A stretch of 64,000 nt of DNA from Bradysia coprophila (taxonomy: Eukaryota > Arthropoda > Insecta > Diptera > Sciaridae). Each line of letters opens with the position of its first letter. Position 1 is the first letter of the stretch. Both the position numbers and the translations under genes were made by a program. Location: the NCBI RefSeq assembly GCF_014529535.1, contig NW_023503493.1, positions 4,868,001-4,932,000 on the forward strand, given 5' to 3'. The notes under the pieces are model-generated. The model saw only the letters and a program-made list of their open reading frames with translations. It had not been told where the DNA came from and searched no databases. This document shows positions 14,612 to 25,037 of the stretch, piece by piece.

Positions 14612-15098
14612 AAAAGTCGGTCTATTCTATCTGTCAAAGTGACATTTAAAACGTCAAACTAAAGTAAATATGAAAATTGGTCACAAAGTCGATTACGTTG
14701 AAGTTAATTGCGGCTTGTCAACTTTCGACACCCTGGACTTTACTTAAATCGTCGAGGAATGCCTCCAAATAAATTTCTAAAAATCTAGAATTCCGTTTTG
14801 GATTTTTAGAAATTTATTTGGAGGCATTCCTCGACGATTTAAGTAAAGTCCAGGGTGCCGAAAGTTGACAAGCCGCAATTAACTTCAACGTGTAAATTAT
14901 TGTTAATTCTCTTACGTATAAACAGTTTTGATTGTATTTGAAAAACAGCTGAAGCAAATTCATGATGAAATTTCATTACCTCTGACTGAACTGAAGTAGA
15001 ATTAAAGAAAAAATCAACAACTTTTAGATCACCTCGCTAATTAAGTTTTGTTTGACGTTTAAAACGTCACTTTGACGGATGGAACAGAATGACTTTTG
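14612..15098. repeat. Foldback element with nested palindrome
   Basis: The outer ends carry GTCAAAGTGACATTTAAAAC and, inverted, GTTTAAAACGTCACTTTGAC. The inner arms of about 95 bp (14692-14786 and 14795-14893) are nearly perfect inverses around a short AT-rich loop near AATTCCGTTTTGG. It has no coding capacity. Confidence 0.8.
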
Positions 15099-15407
15099 AC
15101 CCGAACAGTCTCATTTGGACAATGTTTTTTGAGTCATTCCGCGTGTGCAACTAATGTTTTCTTCCCGATAACCGAGTCGAAATTTTCCGGTAACCGAAAT
15201 CATTCCCGCTACTTTTCCCAATTTTTTGTTCAGCAATCATTCGCTTTCCCGGTTACCTGCAATTTTTCTATAAAAATTTCTTGGTATCGTGGACACCTCA
15301 GACACATAATTTGCGCGAAGCATTCAGTGTTTGACATCGTTGCAGCAACCGCACACTTCAACTACCCAAATTGAGTAAAGTTTGAGTGGAAATTGAGTTC
15401 CAGTGGA

Positions 15408-15480
15408 ATTGTCTGACACGGGTATCGAACCTGGATCATTTTGATGGAAAGCCAGTATTTAATCAGCCATTCCGTCCTAT
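15408..15480 (-). ncRNA. tRNA-derived SINE or tRNA relic
   Basis: On the minus strand a B-box GGTTCGATACC follows an A-box-like GGCTGATTAAATACTGG at the spacing of a tRNA gene. The acceptor stem does not pair well and the anticodon region is unclear, so a tRNA-derived SINE head or decayed tRNA is more likely than a working tRNA. Confidence 0.4.
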
Positions 15481-15489
15481 ATATTGACA

Positions 15490-16570
15490 GTTGTTATTCA
15501 GGTAATCAACAAAAGGTCTTGACGACCAATCATCGCAAAAAAAAGTTTTTGAAAATTTTTACCGATCAGGAAATTGGTCATTGATCAGGCACGCTTGGAG
15601 CGAGCTCAAATCTAGCAATTTGACCATAAGAGATAAGAACAACAGTAGTCGTTCCCAGCATATGTAGTGGAGGTAAATTTAGACCGATTTTCATGATTTT
15701 GCGTTTAAAATCAGATGAATCCAGTAAAGCTTAACAGCTCGAAGATAATTTTATCTAGATTTGCGAGTAGAACGACCTCGATGCAAAAATCTTTCATCAA
15801 TATTTCTTGTACAGGATCAAGCATGACATATTTGGTATCGTTGTAAAACTAAGATCCTTTAGGCTATCTCATTACCAACACATTGATATAAAATAATCCT
15901 ACCAGAAAGGTATAGAAGCGGCCAAAGTTTGCCGAGGGTAGCCTACAATTTCTGAAAATGTAACAGAGAACTTCGCTTCAAAAATATTTGTTTTGCTATT
16001 CGAAAGACTTTGCGAAACTATACTGAGATTACCATTTAGAGGCTTTCTCAGTTACTTCGTAAGGGAGATATCAGTCTTTCAATATGGCGAAATTTTGACT
16101 TTCAGCTGCTATTGCTCTATGAAGAAAATGTCGAGAGCATCAATTTTTAGTCTTAGAATTTGTCCCTCTATCAATTCCAATGTCAGTCTTAAGTCCTCAG
16201 TGTTTCACAAGCCCTGCCTGGCGCTGATGCTGGTTCTCCATCCACTAACTCACTTATGAAAAAACCCGAGATGTTAACTTACACTTTTATTTAAAGTTCG
16301 TTCAGCCCCACCGTGCGTGCTTTTGTACTTGCGTACGATGTAAGCGCTGTACACTTCACACCCACAATTTTCGAATTCTATCGAATCCATCCATCGTTCT
16401 TTAGATTGCATTTCATTACAGTTGATAACTGGACTAAAGGCACGGCAAGGTCAGTGTTTATCAAATTTCTTTGGATTTGTCGAACGGATTGACATCAGTG
16501 AATTCCAATTTCCTGCTTGAAGACATATCGGTTTGCAAATCTAATCAAATTCGATAAGATTAAAGCTCTG
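15490..16570. other. Intergenic, nothing recognised
   Basis: No repeat pair or protein family was seen. It lies upstream of the CBM14 gene. Confidence 0.4.
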
Positions 16571-16583
16571 CCCCAATTAGTCG

Positions 16584-16617
16584 TATATAAATGAAAACAG
16601 TCGTCCAGTCCTCAGTT
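16584..16617 (+). promoter_or_regulatory. TATA box and initiator of the CBM14 gene
   Basis: TATATAA sits at 16584-16590, and a TCAGTT initiator at 16612-16617, 28 bp downstream. This is the standard insect spacing. The start would give a 5' UTR of about 54 bases before ATG 16667. Confidence 0.75.
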
Positions 16618-16666
16618 CAGTTAAATTTTCAATTTCACAACGCAAACAACACTAAACGGAACGGCA

Positions 16667-17089
16667 ATGTCTAAGGGTATGTTTGTCCAACTTATTCGCG
16701 TGCTAACCCAACGTTTCACATCTGTATTCGTTCTCAAACAGTTGTACTATTTTCGCTACTCGTCGTCGTAATTGTTGGCATTGTCGGTGCTCAACAAGCC
16801 GGTGATGAGTGTGTGATTCCGGAACCCCTGCGAAATGGTTTGTATGCGGCTCATCCAACCGATTGCGGACAGTATTTGCAATGTCTGCATGGCATATTTG
16901 TGGTGAGACGGTGCCCGGGAGGTATGAGGTTCAGTTGAATGTGTTAGTGGTTCGTTTGATCATTGATTGATTTTTCGTTGAGGCTTACATTGGAGCACAA
17001 CCCACAACGCATGCAATTGGCCCCAGTTTGCCAATTGTAATCTTGGTACTATGCGCGTTGATCAACCAATCCAGGGAGTCGATGTTTAG
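16667..17089 (+). CDS. Peritrophin-type chitin-binding protein (CBM14), single domain
   Basis: Three exons (16667-16676, 16742-16921, 16983-17089) give 98 residues. The N-terminus MSKVVLFSLLVVVIVGIVGA is a signal peptide. One CBM14/peritrophin-A domain follows with six cysteines: DEC, TDCGQYLQC, RRCPGG, NACNWP and ANC, with the GQYLQCLHG and WSTTHNACNWP blocks typical of the family. The predicted role is extracellular chitin binding, in the gut peritrophic matrix or cuticle. The first exon holds only three codons plus one base, a common arrangement for secreted insect genes. It has a TATA-initiator promoter, which fits a strongly regulated, tissue-restricted gene. It is convergent with Msh5. 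The third acceptor, TTGAG, is short of pyrimidines but keeps the domain in frame. Confidence 0.87.
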
Positions 17090-17389
17090 ACAGGCAAAAG
17101 AGCTGTTTAGCAGGTTGACGGACGTGTGTCGAAAACAGGATCGACATTGAATTTGTTGCATTAATTCCGCATGTGTAGGACGACCATTTTATTAAAAAGT
17201 ATTTTTCAAAGACATTCGTTTACGTTGTTTGATGGTTTAATAGCGCTTGTGTCTCTCGTTTCAAATAGGTTTGACTTGTCGGCGAAAGATATTTCTTTCC
17301 ACCTTGAGATTTCTGACCGTCGTGCCTTTGCCTTTGATAGTAAATTGAGATAAGAGTCTGGCAAGACTGGACATTGAAGAAGTCAAATT

Positions 17390-19970
17390 TCAACTAAAAT
17401 TCGCTTTATTGGTATGAGAAAGTGATTCTAAATGCCCGAAAGTGTTCTCGTCACACACTCCCCCATTCAACATAAATTTGGAAAAGCTTTCCGTACAAAA
17501 CTCAACTTTCCTCAAGTAAACATCGTTCACCTCCTCTGTCAGAGAATCTACGCCAAAGTCGCTGTTTCCATGGCCACTGGAAATTTAGAAGAAGAACGAA
17601 TTAACCTGAAACGATGGATTTTACTCAGTCGACGCCATTACCTGCTATTCGGTTGCTTAAGTATCCAATCCAGGAACACTTTCACCTCTTCACATTGATG
17701 TGCATAGCTGTGCGCACCCTCACCATCAATTAATTCATGTGACGAATAGATGCTGCCATTTTCGTGTCGAAACATTTTAAACGTCTTCGTTTGGACCCAC
17801 CTATTGTATCGATAGTAGTCGCACACTTCGGAAAAATGTGACGTAATGAATGTTATGGGTACGGCGGCATCGCGTGTCAACAGATGTTCGATGCATGACA
17901 GTAATATCGCTTTGCCATCAATCAAATTCGTTCCTTTGCCGAATTCATCGATCAAAATCAGCGACCGGTCCGATGACGATGACAGTATCCTGCTCATTTG
18001 GATCAATTCCAATTGAAATGACGACTGGCTGTTGTGCGTCGATTCTTCCGAATAGAGTCGCGTGAAAATCTCACCGACCAGACCGATTTTTGCGGCAGTA
18101 GCCGGCACGAAACAACCGATATGGGCCATGTAGACAATCAAGCCAATCTGTCGCAGATAGAAACTCTTTCCAGCTGCATTCGGGGCCATCAGTAGCGTGA
18201 CGAATTGGTCACCGTTCACAATTGTATCGTTCGGTGTGACTGTGGTCTTTGAATTGAACAGAAAATGGCGCCCTTGACGGATCTCCAGTGCTTTCTCGTG
18301 CGTCAATTCGGGACGGACTAGTTCATATTTGGTAGCAATTTCGGCGAAGACCATCATGCAGTCCAATTTGGCGTATAAGTCGGTGTTGTATTGGATGGTC
18401 GGAACGTTAGGGGTGTACCAAGAGAGAAATTCTTTTAGAATTTGTTCCTCCTGACATCGGGCTCGAACATTTAATTCTCTGAACGATTCGTTTAGTTCGT
18501 TGCATTGAGCGAATTTGTAGCAGAATATGCCTTGAGATTGGAGCAAAAATTCCAGTTGGTTCGTGGTCAAGTTATCGGTGAACGTTTTCTGCTTTGCCGG
18601 ACTGTCGAACTTGACACCTTAAGGAAAAAAATAAGTAGAAAGTTAGGCCGAATCCATGAACAGTCTACACCACACAAAGACTGCCTACCCAACACATATC
18701 CAATTTCCGCAAAATGAGTCACCGTACACTTGGCAATATGGTTCCGCCTCACCAAAACCATAAACTTTTCGTAAATGGTTCGTCTGACTTGGTCCTTCAT
18801 TTTCCGCATTTCATCCAATCCCCGATGGAACCCCGTCCGTATTATGTAATCGTCGTTGTTGCTGTCCTGCTCGAAATTGATCATTTTACACACAGACGAA
18901 CTGACACACAACAGCACCGAATGTTCACGTCCCTGCACGGCCAATTCGCTCAATAAAACGTTTTCCCGCTCTTGTTTCTCCAGCTCCAAACACAACTGGC
19001 AAATGCTGCACAAATTCAGAATATTCCGCGCAAAGGACAGCCAGTACCGTCGTTTCGTGGGATTCTTCAGCAGCTTCCCAAAGTCTTCGTTGATGTTTCC
19101 AGTCTTACGCAAAATCGATTTGATTAGGTTCAGGGCGTCGAAGTTGTTCTTATCCAGACACCAGTCGATGGTGTCCAGCCGTGAATTCAATTCGTCCAGA
19201 GAGTTGGTCGGCTGTTGCATCAACGTTCGCAAATATTTTCCTCCAATTTTCGAGTAACAGCGATTCATCACCGAATACAGTGAAAATCCCTCTTTCGAAC
19301 CGCCGTCGGAACCAATTTTAAATCCGGACGGATGTTGTTGCAGAAAGAATACGTGCAGTCCGCTCAGTGTGTCTTCGTCGATGAGCACCTGGTCGTTCAG
19401 AGCACGAATGCTAACGCTAGCAATTGTCGGTACGTCGGAAGTGATCAGGAAAATGTGCTTCCACATTTCGTCCAGGTAGATCAGCAGGTTACCGAATCCC
19501 ATTACCAATTGCTCCTGATGTGACGATACGATGGTTTCCATAAAATTGCTTCGTTCAATGTCCGTCATGTTCTTGTTCATGCCGGGAATGTCAAGGGACA
19601 AAATTCTCTGACGACACTTTGCAAGGTGTTTCGCGTCGCAGTTCGAAAACAGAACCAACTTCGAGTTTGGTGTATGATTGATCGAATATTTGAACTGGGC
19701 CAGATCGGTGTTCGGTGGATAATTTAGCAGACGCAACAATTCTCGGTGGAATGTTACGCTACCACTGGCTAGAATTATGGACGGTGTCAGTTGTCGCAGT
19801 AAATTGGCTGTGTACGATAGGCCCGGCTTGAAATCATCCACTTCTTTGACTAGATGTACGTCCATCGTTCTCTTGTTGAAATATGCGGCCGACAAGACGG
19901 ACTGTTTCCAAGCTAATGAGAGAATGTACTCGTCATCGTCGTTGATCGAATTATTCGTTGATGTGTCCAT
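17390..19970 (-). CDS. Msh5: Meiotic MutS homologue MSH5
   Basis: Exons 19970-18689, 18617-17642 and 17576-17390 give 814 residues (human MSH5 is 834). MSH5 pairs with MSH4 as a clamp on meiotic recombination intermediates and promotes crossovers. It lacks the mismatch-sensing N-terminal domain, and so does this protein. The ATPase is in exon 2: Walker A APNAAGKS at about residues 572-579, AHIGCFVPA, Walker B SLILIDEF at about 646-653, the MSH5-type GKGT (not GRGT) and ITSHFSEV. The first Walker A residue is Ala where most MutS proteins have Gly. Exon 2 could end at a stop at 17638, but a CAG/GTAATG donor and a TTTCCAG acceptor lead to an open 62-codon last exon with CTESFSKFM, like the human C-terminus, so I prefer three exons. 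An AATAAA at 17410-17405 lies just before that stop, which is tight. Confidence 0.88.
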
Positions 19971-20039
19971 GACGATTAAACTGTAACAGACATGCATCGC
20001 GATTAACATCAATTTTTTTCAACTTTTTTTTTCAGCAAA
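19971..20039. promoter_or_regulatory. 69-bp divergent promoter or intron edge between Msh5 and spartin
   Basis: Only 69 bp separate the two start codons. A long pyrimidine tract ending TTTTTTTTTTCAG stands 4 bases before the spartin ATG and looks like a splice acceptor. Spartin may therefore have a 5' UTR intron whose first exon lies antisense to Msh5. On the other strand CTGTTACAG before the Msh5 ATG is similar but weaker. Confidence 0.55.
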
Positions 20040-21800
20040 ATGGAAATGCAAATCGAAGAGGAATGGTCGAGGTCATTCGAAGTCATCAAATCGAAGCATA
20101 ATCTCGCCTACAAGACCATCGAAACGGCCATACGGAACGAAGAACAGGAACAGCCTGAAGCGGCAATGATCAATTACAAACTGGGAATCTCGTTGATCGA
20201 TGAAGGATTGAGCGTTCAAGTGGCCGTACCCGACGATTTAGATCAGTTGGATGAGACGTGGAGTGATGCATGCAAAATGATACACAAAATGAAACGAACC
20301 CGAGGTGAGGTGTTGCAGCGACTCACGACTTTGGGTCAGAAATACGAACTGGTAGATATGTGTGTAGATGCATCAGATGGAGCCAGTTCTGCATCCACAT
20401 CCAATGGCAGCCCGATGCGTCCACGAACCTATTTCGAATTGTCAGAGGAGCTACGAAGTATGCGTGTCGACGACAAGAAATCAATCGATGCGATGGAATT
20501 GCTGTTTTCGTGCGAAGGAGTCAAACTCTTTTACATTTCCGACACAGGCAGTGTAACAACATCGTCCGAAGATTCAGTACTGCGAATCGTCGAAGTGGCC
20601 GAGAATCTCGAAAAGAAATTGGAAAGAACTTACTTCCTGCAAATAGTTGAAAAGCCGCACGTCGCCGACCCGTCAGAATTGCAAGATATTAGCACCGAAG
20701 AGATCGTCGAGAACGATATATCGTGGGTGTATCCGCTGTACCCAGGAACATCACCATGCTACCGTACAGATTTCGGAGCATTCGTTTTTCCCGATCTGCA
20801 AGCCGATCAACCTGGTTGTGCAATTGGCATTGTCATTCCCTGTGGCAGCAATGAAATTGTCACGGAAATTCTTGAATCTCTTCTGCACGGAATTGTAAAA
20901 CAGGGATTGTCTGACGATGCCGAACAATTGAGACGGACTCGTCGAGCCACAGCCGACACAGTATCGCGAAATCTGGTGAAAGGAGCGTACTGCATTTCCA
21001 ATGGTTTGGTGAAAGGATCCGAAAAAATTGGCCAGTTCGTCACGTACAGTACACCATTCGTTATATCGAAAATTACTTCTGCTCCAAACAATGCGGCTCC
21101 TGTATCTGAGCGCGTTGTCAACGGAGTGGAGATAGCGAAGTCAGCAACCACTGCTGCTGCAAGTATTACTGGATATGTTGCGGGAAAGGTCGGTTCGGCC
21201 ACAATGGCTTTGGGAAAGTTTTTGGCGCCACACATTCAACGACAGGGTTCAAAATTACTGACATCTGCAGGGTACAGCCAGGAAGAGGCCAACGAAACGG
21301 TTAGATCAGTCACTGTTCATTGCCTTTACAGCCTTTATAGCTTTCTCATTTACAGATGACCGGAGTTTTGAACGTGACATCAGGTGCAGTCGAAGGATTC
21401 TCCACCGTGTACTCGGGCCTGGAAAAGTCAGCCGGAATACTAGGAACTAGTCTGAGCAACAATTCCGTGAAAATAATCGAACACAAATATGGCCCGTCTG
21501 CAGGAGAAGTTGCATCGGGTGCATTCGATACGGTCGGTAATATGATTCATGTCAGCCACAATGTTAATTATATGACGCCGAAAGGATTGGCAAAGAAGGC
21601 GGCCAAGCATACGGGCAAGGCCATTGTGTCCGAATTCCGAGCTCCATTATTGGGTGAGCGATGGGAGAGGAGTTTGTGAACAGAAAATGGGATTGAAATT
21701 TTGTCTTTTGTTGAAATTTGCAGATGTGAAATACGTTCCAGCCGGTTCGCTGTTTCCAGATCTGAGTGAATTTGCTAAGGCGGCTGCATCGAAGCAGTGA
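20040..21800 (+). CDS. spartin: Spartin (SPG20/SPART)
   Basis: Exons 20040-21299, 21356-21653 and 21724-21800 give 544 residues. An N-terminal MIT domain (about residues 8-85; HNLAYKTIETAIRNEEQEQP and INYKLGISLIDEGL) is followed by a middle region with FFCEG-like LLFSCEGVKLFYISDTG, and a C-terminal senescence domain (about 285-500) with glycine- and alanine-rich helices such as YVAGKVGSATMALGKFL and SKLLTSAGYSQEEANE. Spartin acts on lipid droplets, endosomes and receptor turnover. Human loss causes Troyer syndrome. The frame at the end of exon 1 stays open into the intron for 19 codons, but splicing at ACG/GTTAGA to AG/ATGACCGG restores the domain. The start ATG directly follows an acceptor-like tract. 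It is divergent from Msh5. Confidence 0.9.
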
Positions 21801-22206
21801 ATTGTTTTTCCGATTTTTTTTATATTCCAAGCAAGAGGCGGGTCTCGTTAACAAACCGAATATTTTTAATGGGTCAAAGAATACTCGTGGTTATGAATAA
21901 GAGAAAATATATTTTTGTGTTGTTGTTCAAGTCGTGCTGTTTTGTTTAAGTGCTGAAAACAGCAGTCGTCAAATGATCAAAAAAAAATCTGTTCCAGTCA
22001 GATACTGAATATTGGCTTACCACTTGACCGGAAGAATTTTTTCACTTAACGTCGCCGAGTCTTCTTAGAAAAATTGCACTTTGCCCCTGAATCACTGCAC
22101 AAGTCCCTGGCGGTCTCAAATTTTGTTTACACGACCATTTGGGTCTGTTAGCCTTGAAAGCTTTTATAACAACAATCAACAGTGTACAGTGTATAGATGG
22201 TATGAT

Positions 22207-22314
22207 CAAGGTTCTGAAAGAACAGGTTAAGACCAAGGTTCTGAAAGAACAGGTTAAGACCAAGATTCTGAAAGAACAGGTTAAGACCAAGGTTCTGAAA
22301 GAACAGGTTAAGAT
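22207..22314 (+). repeat. 27-bp minisatellite, four units
   Basis: Four near-identical 27-bp units each contain AGGTTCTGAAAGAACAGG. One unit has a G-to-A change. Because 27 is divisible by three, both strands stay open and give repeating peptides, but there is no gene. The same motif occurs singly, in both orientations, at 22472, 22692, 23888 and 57539, so the array seems to have grown from the end of a transposon. Confidence 0.9.
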
Positions 22315-22471
22315 ACTTACGAAGGCGGGTGAAACACAAATCTTGACAATTCAGACATGTATATTGTTTGAAAAGTCAACTTTTTTTTGGTAAGTTGAAA
22401 TCATCATATAAAATTTGCCAAACCTACAGGAAAATTTTGATCACACCGCCTTCGTGATCAACTCGAAAATG

Positions 22472-22710
22472 TCTTAACCTGTTCTTTCAAAACCTTGGTT
22501 AAGACACCCACAAGAGCGGGTGACACCGAAATATATAAACGCACTCAGTACAGATTATGTGTGAAATCAACTTGAAGAAAATGTTTTTTAGGATAATTCG
22601 GAATTTTGTTTTTGTTACGTTGACTTTTTCATATAAACTTCGTAGCCGCTGAACTCAATTTGTGTGTCAACGCCTTCGCGATCAACTCAGAGGTGTCTTA
22701 ACCTGTTTTT
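22472..22710. repeat. Copies of the CCAAGGTTCTGAAAGAACAG element ends
   Basis: At 22445-22500 and 22666-22733 the block CTTCGTGATCAACTCG (and CTTCGCGATCAACTCA) runs into an inverted copy of the minisatellite motif. At 22495-22610 it turns into GAGCGGGTGACACCGAAAT, a block repeated at 23886-24005. These look like nested ends of one transposon family. Confidence 0.55.
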
Positions 22711-23751
22711 TTTTCTTTTCAGAACCTTGGGTATTAGCAGGCCCTTTGTTCCAAGGTTCCGAAAGAAACTTGCTTTGTTCGTGTTTGAAAATAGAAACAA
22801 ATGGTTTTCATGATTTTCTTGTAAAATTTGGAGCTCAGTCACTGACGCCACACAAGAAACAATTACAGGGCGGCAAGTGACTTACTTTTCTCACGAATTC
22901 CGACTGTTTTTAAAAGAAACGAAAGTGACTTACTTTTTCTTGATTTTTTTACTTTTCTCACTATTTCCAACTATTTCGAGAAAAAATATTGAAAATGTTT
23001 TGTATTGAAAAGTATTACAAAAAGGCGTCAAAAAATTTTCTTGCGCGCAAAGATTGTTTCTGAAAATTTACCGATTTTCCGATGTATTAGGATACCTCGC
23101 TTCGCTTGTTTGATAAAATCACCTCTAGTGACGAAAACGACCCCATTTCGGAACAAGTTGCATAAATTACCATTTTGGACCTTGCCAATACATTAGTTAT
23201 TTGTGTATCTGTTTTGGACGATTGTTTTTAGGCAATTTCGCGAATTGTAGCCCGAACGAAGTGATACTCAAAAATGTTTCATGTAAGGGGTCGAAAACTA
23301 GAGAAATATCTCAAAACTTCCTCATTTTCGGCCCCGACACATGAAAAAAACTTAAAATAATTCGAATTTCTTCTTCCAATGCTTTCTAGTACTGCATAAG
23401 GAATTGAAATACTTTTCAAATGAGCTATTTACTACTGGTCTCAGAATACAGCTAGATTAGAGCCGTAGGGACTACTTGCAAATTTTCAGAATATTTGCCG
23501 ACCCAAGCTTCGCCTAAGAGAAATGTCACTATGGATAAGTAAACAAAAAGTGGAAATCTGATGTACGAATCACAATTTAAAAACCTAATCCATCGAGAAA
23601 GCATGTTCGAAAAAAGGAGAAGGAAATAAACTTTACTCACAAAATTTATTTCAAAATGGCAATTCTTGTGTGTTTATCAACCTCAGCAACGACTCGATCG
23701 CTAAATTTCACACAAGCAGTGCCATTTCCAGCATTTATTCCATTGGTGGTG

Positions 23752-23866
23752 TTGAGGAATTTCGCGCCGTGTCATTCACAATAACCCACAAAGTGATATT
23801 TTCCTTATACAAAATGTGTCATTTTGTCAATTATTGTGAATGACGCTAAATTCCTAGCAGCCATTA
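23752..23866. repeat. Degenerate member of foldback family 3 (GTCATTCACAATAA)
   Basis: Inverted arms with GTCATTCACAATAACCCACA and TTATTGTGAATGAC flank TTCCTTATACAAAATGTGTC. Two better preserved, mutually inverted members are at 44931-45197. The ends here have lost the GCGCCGCG palindrome. Confidence 0.7.
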
Positions 23867-23885
23867 TTTTCAAATCTCCCATTCA

Positions 23886-24005
23886 TACCAAGGTTCTGAA
23901 AGAACAGGTTACGACACCCACGAGGGCGGGTGACACCGAAATCGATAAACGCACTCAGTACAGATTGTGTGTGAAATCAACTTGAAGAAAATGGTTTGTA
24001 GGATT
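23886..24005. repeat. Second copy of the GGGCGGGTGACACC block
   Basis: It starts with the AGGTTCTGAAAGAACAGG end and continues with GAAATCGATAAACGCACTCA and GAAATCAACTTGAAGAAAAT. The same order is found at 22495-22610, so it is a dispersed repeat. Confidence 0.7.
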
Positions 24006-24471
24006 TTCCTTTTCCAAGATTTTTAAACCTACCGCACGTTTCCAACAAACGCTAAAGTATACTTTCCTTTTTCTTAGTAGAAAGCGAAAGAGTGTCCTTG
24101 AAATTTACAATTTAGAGTTTGCTATTTTTTCACAATTCAGTCACTTTTTAAAAATCAATTTATAGTGAGAACACCAACTATTTTCGACTAATTTTATCAC
24201 TTTTTTACTATTTTCTTAAGAAAAATCACATTTCGCCCTGACCACGCCATACAAATTCAATTCAATTTTAGTGAATTTGTTTGTATGGAAAAGGTGTGTT
24301 CCCGCGTATCTAATAAAATGGCGATCTGCGTGACCTCCCCAAAGTATACAGCCTTGGTACATATGGCAGTGTACGAGATAGATTCATTACGATACAGGTA
24401 AGTTATATAATGCTCAGATAGTGAAGCAATGACTAATGTAACCTACAACAACAAGTTATGAGCGATATGCT

Positions 24472-24637
24472 CAAAACAAACGAGGCATTGAAAACGTGTT
24501 TTGGTCCTAGTTTTCATTGACAGATGCAGCAGTCGGGATTTTGAATAGAAAAAGTTCTAACTTCATTTGACAGTTTCGAAAATTTCGTCATGAAAAAAAG
24601 GACCAAAACACGTTTTCAATGCCTCGTTTGTTTTGAG
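24472..24637. repeat. Inverted repeat with 36-bp arms
   Basis: Arms at 24472-24507 and 24601-24637 (core ACGAGGCATTGAAAACGTG) are perfect or nearly perfect inverses around a 93-bp loop. It is a small foldback element without coding capacity. Confidence 0.75.
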
Positions 24638-24639
24638 CA

Positions 24640-25037
24640 ATAGAAAATTGAGGATAATATCGATGTGATAAGTCGTTGTTGACAACAACGACTTATCACA
24701 TCACTCTAACCACTCCGAGAATTTTTATTCTCATAACATATTTTACCCAATATCCGCTCACGGTGTGCTAAACAAATTGAAAAAATTTGACTGCGTTTCA
24801 TGCATAAGAAATTTTTTTAAATTTCACCGCCATAAATCATAGTTGTCCAATTGTTTCGTTTCATTCTTTCTCAGGTTTGTCATGTTGGTGCTACTGAATT
24901 GGCATTAATCGCACACAAGCATCACTGTCTGACATTTCTTTCACATTACAAATCCATCTCGGCGAAAAAGAAATTTCGTGAAAAAGATTCCGTAAACCTG
25001 CAATTCATCGAATAATTCTGAAATTATTACTGGAAAC
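24640..25037. other. Upstream region of the p23 gene
   Basis: It contains a short hairpin near 24670-24705 (GTGATAAGTCGTTGTTGAC and its inverse). It should also hold the p23 promoter and 5' UTR. No TATA box is clear. Confidence 0.4.

Noticed and set aside
17638-19970. MSH4 as an alternative name for the MutS gene
   Set aside because: The GKGT motif, the AHIGCFVPA block and overall length fit MSH5 better.
20807-21235. 142-codon minus-strand frame
   Set aside because: Antisense shadow of spartin exon 1.
22139-22393. CRISPR-like or coding repeat array with KVLKEQVKT units
   Set aside because: Direct tandem repeats without spacers in an insect genome; the open frame is only a result of the 27-bp unit.
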